The notes under the pieces are model-generated. The model had not been told where the DNA came from, searched no databases, and was given only the letters and a program-made list of their open reading frames with translations. A stretch of 64,000 nucleotides of DNA, taken from the NCBI GenBank assembly GCA_020746105.1, contig CM036658.1, forward strand, positions 10,710,689-10,774,688, written 5' to 3'. The stretch is from Trogon surrucura. Taxonomy: Eukaryota; Chordata; Aves; Trogoniformes; Trogonidae. The position numbers and the translations under genes are program-made. Every line of letters starts with the position of its first letter. Within the stretch, counting starts at the first letter, position 1. Shown here piece by piece: positions 27,001-37,279 of the stretch.

Positions 27001-30000
27001 CCATCTTGTGAAGTGAGAGTTCGTAAAATTATAGACGTGACTTTAAACTCAGCTTTTAATACTTTGTACTTGTGTTGCTTTCAGCAGATCACTGGATTGC
27101 GTCTAGGCTTTTTGTTTCACCAGAAATGAAGATAAAAGCATGTTTTCCAACTTTTCAGACATGCAAGTAGTTTGAAAAGTACTGAAAACTGTAAGAGGCT
27201 ATGAAAGAAGGACCCTTAAAAGTTAGGGTTAAGTTCCACATAACTGAGTTTGTAATAAGGCATTATTTTGCTGCCCTGTGGAAGTATTTCTGTTGCTAGG
27301 AAAATTGCTCCATGTATTTATTATCACAACAACTGTTAGCCTTTTCTTTTCAGGATAGCCATTCCTTCTGGGTTTTTCGGTTGTTTTTTTTAGTGATGTT
27401 TATACTACCTGTCCCAGGTGTCACACAGTAGTGTACTTACTTTGAATTCACAGAAATGTTTCCTCCATATTGGCCATGAAATAGGCTTATAGGCACAGAA
27501 GTAAAATCCTTGATCTACAAGCCTTTACACTGGCATAAAAACCAAAGAAGAACACAGCAGCAATCATGGACAGCAGATTTACATTAGATGGATTAGAAAA
27601 AAGTATTTCTAAATAATCCCAAGGTTTACTGACAATACATCACAGCTTGCATTTTACCAGACAAAAGAGCTTTCTTGAACAGTAATGATATTTTTTAATT
27701 TTTTAATCTTTTAATCTTCAGGGTGCTCTGCAAACAGGAACTAATGTCTCCTCTGCAACAGAAATCTTCAAGCTCTGTGTTGACTGACACTTCCTGGCTT
27801 TGGACAGCAACATGATCCCCGTTGTGCGGCTTGTGAATTTGTTTATTTCTACTGCCTGACCTCACTTAAGTAGACCAACTTTTGCACTTTTATTCTTATC
27901 TGTCTCAGCATAATAGAAGGGAGAGGGAGGTGGAGATTAAGAATTGAGGAGCAAAACTGAGAACATCTCATATGACGCCAGTATTTTTTCCTCTCATCTC
28001 AATTCAAGCAAAAGACTACTAGAGAGTAGCTTTGGAAACCCGCTAGCCATGTGTCCTTGGCTTTTTGCCTGTTTAACAGAAGTCTTGCACAACCTGGGTT
28101 TTATGTGCTGTCACCTTGATTTCCCTATATTTTAGCTGGTCTCCTGGTGTCACTGTTTGCCATTGGTCTGCCTTCAAAGCCAGTGCCTGCAGACAGTATT
28201 CATACAGTATGTAACATACCATACGCTTTGACAACTCATGTGGTCTTAATGGCTTTCCCAGTTACTGAGGCTAAAAGAGCAAGGCAGCCTGTCTTCAGGC
28301 TACCACACAGCAGTTCTTATGAATAAATTCTTTAGATAGGAAAAAATAAATCATTTCTACAATGTTTGGTTTTTATGTGGTAGATATAATGAGTTCCTTC
28401 TCTCCTGCGGCAGGGGAAATTGCAAATGGGATATCCGCAATGTCACTTAAATGAATAATGACTTGGAGATTAGCTAACATCATTTCTATAAGGCTTCAAG
28501 ATATCTTTGGTGCTTGCAGCTAGGTGAAATGTTGAAGAAGGATATCTAGAAATCAGTGATTATCTTTGTTAAACTATCCTACTGCATGCTTTCCTTAAAT
28601 CTACGCAGAAAGAAAGAGGTGTCTCAGAAAGCAGCGATATTTATATATCTCACCTTACAAAACAGCACGAAAATGAACCTTGCTGTATGGACCACTTCCT
28701 TACACATACTTACAGCTTTTGAAGTGGTATCTCATTATCTTCTCTTTTTTCTCTCGTTTCCCTTGACTTTGTTATCTTGATCAGTTTTCAGTCACCTCCA
28801 CACTGGCTCCTCCTGATTCTGGATCCAGTCTCCTGACTCTTGTCTTCTTTTAATCTGTGTGCATTAGCAGAGTAAAATATATATTGCTATATAATAAAAG
28901 TAGTAAAGCATCTGTACTGATAAATTGAAAACCATACAGCAATTTAACTGCCAGAAACTCTAAAACTCATTCAGTTTTTTAAATCTTCTTGAAGCCTTAA
29001 ATAAATTTTATGCAAGACTTGTTGGAATTGCCTTTTGTATTTTTCACTTAAGTATTATCACTTGCATTCTCACATTCTTAATTTTTATCTTCAAGTTATA
29101 TGCTTTCAGATTATACTGATTTCTTCATACACAAAAATAATAGGTTTTTTTTTGCTTTTTTCTGAAGCTAAAATAGTGTAAATACATTAAGATGCTAATA
29201 CTGCTCAGCCATTTATATTGTGTATGTAAATAATGGAACGGTATTTTAAAGTTAATGTATAATTCTAAACATATTTTCTCCATTTCTCTGTATAACAGAA
29301 CAAATTCTGAAACACTTTTTGCCTATTTGGGGTAACTATGGCTTACAGAATCTTTTAAACTTACTCATTTAGACATAGCAGACATCTATCTTGCATTCAC
29401 TACTAATCCAACATAGTAGTGAATTACTATGGTTTGATCATAAATGACACAGAATTTTGTACCCAGCCACAGATGATTGTAGTTCCTACCCAACGCTTTC
29501 CTTTGTTGCACAGCTTGTACTCCTGCCTGCTGTCTCCACTGCCTTTTAGTGTGGGGACATGCAGCGAATAAGAGGATGAAGTAGCCTTGTCAAGTTCACT
29601 GAATCTGTTTCTGATACAAATTAGAGGCGGTAATTTTTATTTTTATTTTTTTAATACAAATGCCACAGTCACAAATGGAATAATTTTTCAACAGGCTGTG
29701 GAACTCTAATTTTCTACCATTTTTGATGATGCAAGCTTTCTTTGATCTTCTAACCTGCTCTTATAGTCTGGCAGAGGAGTCAGTTTCTTTTTTTCACAGA
29801 GAGACTTCCCTTCACTATGAGAATTCATGTCCATCAAGCTACATTAAAGATATTTTAGGTTGCTGTTTTTTCTTCCCAGTAGTTAATGTTTCCATGTTCT
29901 CATATATGTTTACAATACAGTTGTAAACAGTATTTTTATTTTGATGACATGAATATATTAACACACACTTACTGTAGTATTTTAAAGTACAATTCTCAAG

Positions 30001-33000
30001 AAGAACCTTGCAGTGATAACTAACAATGTGTATGTATTCTCTGTAAGGAGTCTGCGCTACGGCATCTCTTCCACCCCCTATGATAGCAGTGGTGATTTAC
30101 TTGTTTTGATGGCAAATTATACATGCTCTTGAGTACAGGCAGATTTTTATAATGATTGGAACAAGATTTTAATGGCACTTATAAAACAACAACTTTAAAT
30201 TTATACACACTGACCTCAGAAGTACTATTCTTCTAAATTCAGGTATGTGTGTAAACCATGGGAGTGCTGTAACCTTAATTCTTATTGAAGATCTGTCCCA
30301 AAAGGCAATCTTTAAAGATCATAAAAACTAGTGTCTTTGAACTACCTTTTGAATAATGATGTTATGAGATTAAAGGACAAAATTCTAATGGTTAGACTAA
30401 TTAAACTGTCACTGTTACCAATTTTTTTATGCATGTAATTTTTTCTCTTATTCTTCCACCTAACTCTTTACAAGAAGCAATTTCTTTCGGAATCAAAGCG
30501 AGTATGTTTCTACTGTCAATGAAAATAATTGCTATCAGAGATTCCAAATGCCACACAAGGTTACAGATTGTTATTTTTTGCCTTTTTTCTGGTTAGAGAT
30601 AGAATTTTTTTTTGCATAGAACTCTGCATTTGTTTGAATGTTTATGTGTTCTCAATTCTCATCTATCTCCCAAGATGCAAACTAATCTGTCCTTTGCCAT
30701 CTTGTTAATTAGGAAGAAGCTGAGAAGGATATTACTTTCATGCTCTTGAAAATGCAGCAAATACACTAGTTTCTTCAATTTTTTGAGTTTGAAGAGAAGC
30801 TCAGAATTTTGCCAGATTTGCCTTTGTATTGGAAGAATTGTATCAGATCTTTGAAACTCTTTATGTACAAAAGAAACATTATTAACTGAGTAAGGGAATA
30901 AGTGTTCATAGGGTTTTTTTTTTAAGACCTATTATGTTGTTTCTCGTGCTCGCTTAACTTTCTTTTTACATTCAAAAATGAGAGATCCAGCTTCTGCTCC
31001 AGAGAAGCCTTTTTGCAAATGACCCATTTTTTATACCCGAACAGGGGACATGGCAGGTTTCAAATCTGAAACCTTGTTCCTTTAAGGTGTTCCAAATATG
31101 GGAACTGTTTGTTGATAATTCTCCATTAGCCTTTTCCCCGTAACTGGTCAGGTGATATATTTGCTTGATAGACTATTTCCAGTCCAGAATCTGAGGAAGC
31201 TCTTCTTTGTGGGAGACTTTAGTTTTGCAAGTTGTGTGGGACACAGGTTCACAGAGTCCTGCTTCCTCCTCAGTGGCTTCAACTACAGTAGAGTACTCTG
31301 ATACCCTCCACTGTACAGGTCGAGCTTTCTGTCAATCTATTAACAATGAAAACCATCAATTTTTCTGAGAAAAAAAACACCAAACAAACCAAAAAGCTGC
31401 CAAATGAAAAGGATAGAATAAAAGAGCTGTTAAAGTCTATTCTGTTAGTGGTGATTTTGCTAAAGCATTTTGTATAAATACTGTGTATTTTTACCTATGC
31501 GTACCATCCACAAAGATCTCAACCAATTCCACAATGACCTCGAAGTATCTCACAAGTTAACTGTGACCTGGGAGTAAATTTCACCAAATTACCTAAACTC
31601 AATAGCATCATAAGAATTGGTGGCATAGCATAACAGCATTTAGCTGCTATGAGCTTAACTTTTCACTTTTAAAGTTTTTGCACTTAAACAAGTAGAGGTA
31701 TTAAGTTCACAATAGTTCAACACACATCTTACTCCACAGGTCATCTGATTGTACTACTGAGTTCAGACGTAACTGTGAGATCTTCTCTGAAGCAAGATCT
31801 GCTAAAGAAAAGTTGTTTGAAGTTGCCTTAAATACATACATTTTAAATAAACCCTTCATTTTGAGCATGTAAATAACAGTATAGAATTACAGACTAAACA
31901 CTCAGAGTCCGTGAGCTAACAGGCAGAGGAAATTCACTGTTCAGTTCAAGGGACAGGGAACACAACATTTTCTAAAATGGAAAAAAGCCCTCATTTAATT
32001 TACACTTAAGTGGAGAAAATTTGCGTTAGTTGACATACATCTTGCAGTTGAAAAAAATAATAAATTTCTTTCAATCTGCTTTAAAAAGTTTATTTATACT
32101 GAGATAACATTTGCAAAGCACCCCAGAAACAGGAAGATGTGAGTTTCTGTTTCTAATCTCAATGGTCATACGATATGTGGCCCTAAGGTAGTAAGCACCA
32201 TTCAAAACAGAATAGATATTTTCCATTCATCTGGTGTGTTTTATTAAGTTGTAAAAATTTGAAACAAATGTACCCAAAGATTCTTTTAAAAAAACCAGTG
32301 ATATCATCAATCATACATATATAAAGAATGTGCATAAATAATTAACAACTATTTCCCTGTGAAGAGTATTAGAAGCTTGGGGTTTTTTTTGGTACCAATT
32401 ACTTGAGGCAACCTTGTACATATTGAAAAGCTGTGGTAATTTAAAATCACTTCTCTATAGATAAACTTGTTAGCTTTTACAGTTGGATGATTAGATAAAG
32501 AGAAACAAATAAACCAAGCAAAGTCCCTTACTGATCATGGTGTCTGTATTGGTAGAAGCTGACATTTCGAATTCAAGAGTATGATTTGTCCATACTTACC
32601 TTAATCCCCAGAACTAAATCACTGAAACAGCTTCATTAGGAGATGGGAGGAAAATTCTGCCCTTACTCACATAAAATAAGACAGTAACTCAGCAGAGGTT
32701 TAAATGAAACCACAGCGGTGAACAGTGTGGAGGTTGAAGAACAATGCCCATGTCTTCGAAAGATGCCCCAAGATGTCTATGGTGTGCCAATGGTGAATGA
32801 GGCACTATCATGCATGATCTTGGCACAGAGAAGAAATTAAGCCAGCATGTGGTTGAGCCCTTGCCCCAACAGCCCTGAAGGGATCAATGGCTCAATTCTG
32901 TAAATTTAACATCAGGGAGTACTAAAGAGAGAAAATTACCAAATCTCCACTGATTTCAACAAAATTAGGCTGACTTATCTCAGTTCAGGAAGGACTGATG

Positions 33001-34899
33001 AGGACACATTCTTCATTTTCTGCCATTTTTTTTCTCATGTCCACGAGAGGGTCCGGATCATCATTGTACTTACAAATCAACACAATCTTTGCTTAATGCA
33101 TTTGTGATTCCACACAAGTCCCTTAGAATGCCAAAAGGCTTAGATCTTTGAGCTAGGAAGTAGAGTTTTAAGAATCTGTTGGAGCAAACTACGTTTCCAC
33201 TTTGCTCTATATCAAGTTTGAAGATACAATTTCTTTCAATGTATGAAGAAGTAGTTCATACTAGCCTGCGTGCAGTATGTTCTATAAAATAAAAACTATT
33301 TTGCAAAGAGTTTTGGTGGCTTTGTGATTAAGAAAGTAAAATCTTTTGTACAGTACATGTGAATACCATATTATTCTCTGCAAAAAATCTGCAGTATGAA
33401 AGCACTGTTTTGTTCTTTTAATTCTTATTCCTTTAGACGTAGGCTTCTCTGCACTGGTTTCACAGTGACGACAGTTAGCATGTGGTGGGCTACAATACCA
33501 TCTACCAGTATTAACCTATGACCAGATCCTTTGTTAAAACTAATGAACACCAGTAGGGGCTCTATTTTACAGTGCGCTTTCCCCAAAGTTAAACATGGAG
33601 AATTTCCCTGTATTTTTTCCTTTAAGTATTGAACAATTTAAAAAAAATATAAAATAAGCTGAAGAAATTTTTTGCAGCTCTACGTTAACTTTAGCTTGCT
33701 TTGTATTTCTATGTGGACACTTATTTGAAATGTTCCTACTTTTTGGCTGGTGATAAAGTCAAACATATTAAAGTCTTTCTCAATTGGCTTCTCACAGTCC
33801 CTTTACCCCCTGCAGCTTGTGTTGAAAAGGCCAAATTCTGCTTACCTTACTGACAAAAGCACTTCTTTTGTCTTTTTAGTAAAATTATACATGTGAATAA
33901 GAGAAGCAGAATTTGGTCCAAAGGGACTAACTTAACTTCAGCAGAATGAAAACAGTTACAGCAATTCACAGTTTTAAAATCAGCAAATGCACATGCCATG
34001 TCTTTTTTCCTTATTTCGCCTGCTTGTCTGTTTCTATCTTTTGGGAGGTTAACTGCATGTGAAGATTTTCTCTGCTTATTTCTGCATCTTGTCTATATAT
34101 TCTGACTTCTTTTAAAAAAATATAACCAGAATTCATACATAGTATTTGCACAGGAGCTCATAAGCCATATCTTCCAGCACTTCCTAATAAGCTGTAAGCA
34201 GAGTTTTGCCTGTGGAAATGCTGCAGTATTGGGCCTATTAACTAACTGCACTGTAAATTGGTATGTATGTTGTTATTCACTTGGGAAACAAAGCCTCACT
34301 TTAAATGCATTTTTAAAGTAACCTAATTACCAGGCAACTACTAGTCTGCAGCCTCTGGAGGACTCCCCTTTTCCTAAACTGCTAGATATAAATCTGTCAT
34401 CTTGTTTTTACCAAGTCCCGCTGATTTTGCTTAGCGTAAGTTGCCTCAGACACCAGGAAAAAAAAAGCAAACCACTGTATCTTAACTTTTTCCTATAAAA
34501 CCAAACAACTAATCAAAAATACTGTTTGGAGGTATTTGAGAATACATAACCCATGGAGCCCAAGCTTCAGGCAGCTACCGAACACGGCAGAGAGCAAATC
34601 CCAGCTGCATTTGGCTTCTGTGGAGACTAAACGTGTTTTTTATTAGGAGCCCTAACATGTGATTTTTGTTTGTTTTGCTTCCCATTTCATACAACCAACT
34701 TTTAGAAAAGGATTCTTGCAGCTTCGTAGCCTGCCCTTAGCGGCACAGATGGCCTTCCTCTGCACGGGAGATTGCTCTGCTCTCCCCTAAGGCACAGCAG
34801 TCACCTTTGACACCACCAACAGTAGGTAAAAAGCAGCAGAAGTTACGGTGAGAAGTCAGGCTTATACACGGAGGCGTTTACCTGTCGCTTCTGCGGCTT
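15063..34899. other. Long gene-free flank upstream of ADAMTS19
   Basis: Nearly 20 kb in which I recognise no exon, structural RNA, CR1 or LTR. All open frames are short (100 codons or so at most) and AT-driven. Features are limited to homopolymer runs and one short degenerate duplication (22274-22343). Gene-free blocks next to developmental genes often hold distal enhancers, but I cannot identify any without cross-species alignment. Confidence 0.5.
22274..22343. repeat. Degenerate two-copy local duplication
   Basis: TCTAGCTATT followed by AATATTTAAGCTGCTAGCTC (22274-22303) recurs as TCTAGCTATT with ATTAATGTGTAAGCTGCTAGCTC (22311-22343). The second copy has a 3-bp insertion and a few substitutions. 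Each copy contains AGCTGCTAGCT. This is a small old tandem duplication of no known function. Confidence 0.7.
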
Positions 34900-35965
34900 A
34901 TGCTGATGCCAGACGCGCGTCTGCGGATTTTGCTCGACTCCCTCACTCTGCTGACAAGGGTCGGGGGGGCCGAAAGTGATGGGCTGGGGTGGGAAGTGAT
35001 GAGTTTCCTAACAGAGCTGCGCGGCGGGGGCAACACGGGCCGAGAATCGAACCACACAAAACCAGGCAGAAACGGTCCCTCCGTGCCTCTCGCCGAAGCG
35101 CGGCGGGCGGCCGTGCGCGGAGGCGCTGCTGCAAGCGGGGACGGGAGGGGCGCTGCCGCCGGAGGTACCCCGGTGGGGCGCGCCCTGCCAGGGCCGGCGG
35201 CGGCGGGCGGTGCGCGAGGCGCGCTCCCCCGGGGGCGGCGCCCGCGCAACGTGCCCCCGGGGCCTCCCGGGCGCCGTCCGGCGGCCGGACTGGGGCGGGA
35301 GGTGGGAGGCGGGGGGGGGGGGGTCCGCGCCGGGTGCCCGCCCGGGCGGGGCGGGGCGGGGCCGGACGGGACGGGGCTCGGCGCGTCCCGCCCCGTGGGG
35401 GCGAGCGGCGGGCGGGGGCAGCGCGGTCGCCGCCGCCGGGGCGAAGCTGCCCGCCCGCCGCCGGGCCGTGCGCTGCACACCCAGCGCTCCTGCCGGCGCC
35501 CCGCCGAGAGGCTTCGTGATCGGCTGCGGTTTCTCCGCGGGCGCTGCCCAGGTGGCTGCGCTCCGCGGCCCTCCCCGCCCGGCTCGGCTCGGCGCGGCCC
35601 GGCCCTCCCTGTCGTGCTTGCCGGCGTCCCGCGGGCGCGGAGCCGCCGGGGATGGGCGGGAGGATGCGCCTGAGCCGCGTTTGCTGCTTTTTCTACCAGC
35701 TGTGCGTGCTGTCAAGCGGGCTCGCTGCAGGTAAGTGCCAGCCTTCCGCGGGACGGAGACGAGCCCCGGGGCGGCCCCCGCACGCCGCCGACGGCCGGTC
35801 ACCGGTACCTGCCCGCGGTTCTGCGCCTCGGCAGCCTCGCCCGTCGCCAGTGACCGGCAGGCGGTCCGATAAGCGCGTGCCCGCGCTGCGTGGGTGCGCC
35901 GCGATACGCGCCGCTCCGTGCGGGATGCTGGTGTTCGTCGGCAGCCCTGTCACTCCCGCAGCGCC
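34900..35965 (+). promoter_or_regulatory. ADAMTS19: CpG island with ADAMTS19 promoter and 5' UTR
   Basis: Base composition changes sharply from AT-rich to very GC- and CpG-rich at about 34900 and back at about 35960. The island carries many GGGCGG/GGGGCGG (SP1-type) sites, for example around 35345-35365, and no TATA box I would trust, which fits a broad CpG-island promoter. It covers coding exon 1 and the start of intron 1. The transcription start is not determinable by eye and should lie somewhere between about 35400 and 35650. Long G runs at 35294-35325 could fold as G-quadruplex. Many overlapping open frames on both strands here come from the lack of AT-rich stops and are not genes. Confidence 0.85.
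35664..35730 (+). CDS. ADAMTS19: ADAMTS19 coding exon 1 (signal peptide)
   Basis: Sixty-seven coding bases: 22 codons plus one base of codon 23. The peptide MRLSRVCCFFYQLCVLSSGL closely matches the human ADAMTS19 N-terminus as I recall it (it also begins MRL, then a Cys-rich run and YQL). It is a hydrophobic secretory signal peptide with small residues (Ala-Ala-Gly) near the likely cleavage point. The donor is consensus, GCAG|GTAAGT at 35731. I chose the ATG at 35664 because it matches the family start and has A at -3. An in-frame ATG at 35652 (GGGGATGGG) would add MGGR. ADAMTS19 is a secreted zinc metalloproteinase of the ADAMTS family, paired with ADAMTS17 by similarity. Loss in humans is linked to heart valve disease. 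Confidence 0.93.
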
Positions 35966-36668
35966 GTTCCCGGCGTGCGTAGAATGAGGGTGTGAATAAA
36001 AACCCTCTTCCTTCTCAGACCAGTAGAGAAGGGGCGTGCTCCTGTATTTGTAAACAGAATGCTGACATGCTGGGGGTTTTGGTTAGGTTGCAGTACGGTG
36101 TGTGCAGTACGTGGTATGTGCAATATGGGGACATCTGCTACTCGGTGATTGTAATTCAGTTTGATTATGATGATAAAGGTGATACTGCATGTGTGTGCGC
36201 CTGCCACTTGCGTGTGCACTCGCAAGCATGTGGCCATGGGGTGCATGTGCATTTCATTCTGCTTTTGAAATCATAGTAGGGCTGAGAACAAGGTCCAAAT
36301 TCTCAAATATTTTTGTCTGAGCAATTCACCTTGTGTGGAGGTGGTGATCATGGAGAAGAGCATCCGTAGCTACTGGTACAAACACCATGTTTACCCAGCT
36401 TGAGCCCCGCTTTTCACTCACTGTCTGCCAGGACCGTGGTGTGTCGCAGATCAGTGGGCAGGCACAGATGTCTTAGTGACTCACCTTACTGCCCTCAGTA
36501 AGGACAGGATGAAAGGACCAAATGGAACCCAATATGTTTTGGGTGGCATGCTTGGTGGGCTGGGAACCAAAAAGAACATGGTGGTGGACGAACAGGGTTG
36601 GTTTTTGGCAAGCACCATGTACTGTAGCATGCTCCACTCATTTAAAGCATCTGCTGGCCTTCCCGTAG
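35731..36668 (+). other. ADAMTS19: ADAMTS19 intron 1
   Basis: A 938-bp phase 1 intron, GTAAGT to CTTCCCGTAG. Its first 230 bp are still CpG island and the rest is ordinary sequence. The frame that is open from 36476 into exon 2 is intron read-through: its first 64 codons show no ADAMTS similarity and precede a good acceptor. Confidence 0.9.
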
Positions 36669-37279
36669 GTCTCCATGCTTCAGAAGAAACCGAGGAGTGG
36701 GAGATCGTCTTCCCCGCACTGTGGAGCAGGGGCCAGCAGGAGCCGGCGGGTGGCAGCGGTGGTGGTGGGGGCTGTAGTGCTGACCTCAGCTGTGGAAACC
36801 AAAGCAGCACCTTTGTCGTCCCCGTCACACCCAGCCCAGTGGCCGGCAGCTCCCGGGAGGTGCGTTCAGTCTCCTCCTCAGTGGAGGCGCAGGCGCAGGC
36901 TGGGGGGGAGGCAGCAGAGGAAGAGGACACTGAGGATGAGTACGAGTCTCAGGAGTTTTACCACTGGTCCCCGCTGTCCCAGGGATCTGGTGCTGCCTCT
37001 CAGTTGCCACCACCACCATCCCGGCCACCACCACCTCCAGCAGAGGACGGAGATGAGGTGCTGCTGAGGATCCCGGCTTTTGCTCGGGAGCTCTACTTGC
37101 TGCTCAAGAAGGACAGCCGCTTCCTGGCTCCTGGCTTTGCTGTGGAGGAGCGGCTTGGAGGTGAGGGCAAAAGCCCAGCTGGTGCTCCACAGTCGCAACC
37201 TGAGAGAGCTTGCTACTACAGTGGTGCTGTCCTCCGCTACCCAGGCTCCTTCGCCTCCTTCAGTACCTGTGGTGGATTG
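36669..37279 (+). CDS. ADAMTS19: ADAMTS19 coding exon 2 (N-terminal prodomain)
   Basis: 611 bases encoding residues 23 (last two bases) to 226. Recognisable ADAMTS19 blocks in order: EEWEIVFPALW (residues 31-41); GSSREVRSVSS; an acidic run EEEDTEDEYESQE; a proline run PPPPSRPPPPP; then the core propeptide motif DEVLLRIPAFARELYLLLKK (from residue 151) with DSRFLAPGFAVEE; and CYYSGAVLRYPGS (Cys204) to FSTCGGL (Cys223), where ADAMTS propeptides carry conserved cysteines. The Gly/Ser, acidic and Pro stretches are low complexity and variable, as expected in this region. The acceptor CCTTCCCGTAG is preferred because it gives the same spacing as the human protein. A second in-phase acceptor, GCTTCAG, would start the exon at 36684 and drop five residues (GLHAS). 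The donor is TTG|GTAAGA in phase 0. The furin site, the HExxHxxGxxHD catalytic site and all later domains are outside the window. Confidence 0.95.

Noticed and set aside
34878..35802. Several long overlapping frames on both strands in the CpG island (up to 264 codons)
   Set aside because: Extreme GC content removes stop codons in all frames. Products are Arg/Pro/Gly/Ala-rich with no domain, and they overlap one another.
36476..36668. Reading the exon 2 frame as an intronless ORF starting at ATG 36476
   Set aside because: ADAMTS19 similarity begins only after the acceptor at 36668, and the exon 1 donor phase fits that acceptor exactly.
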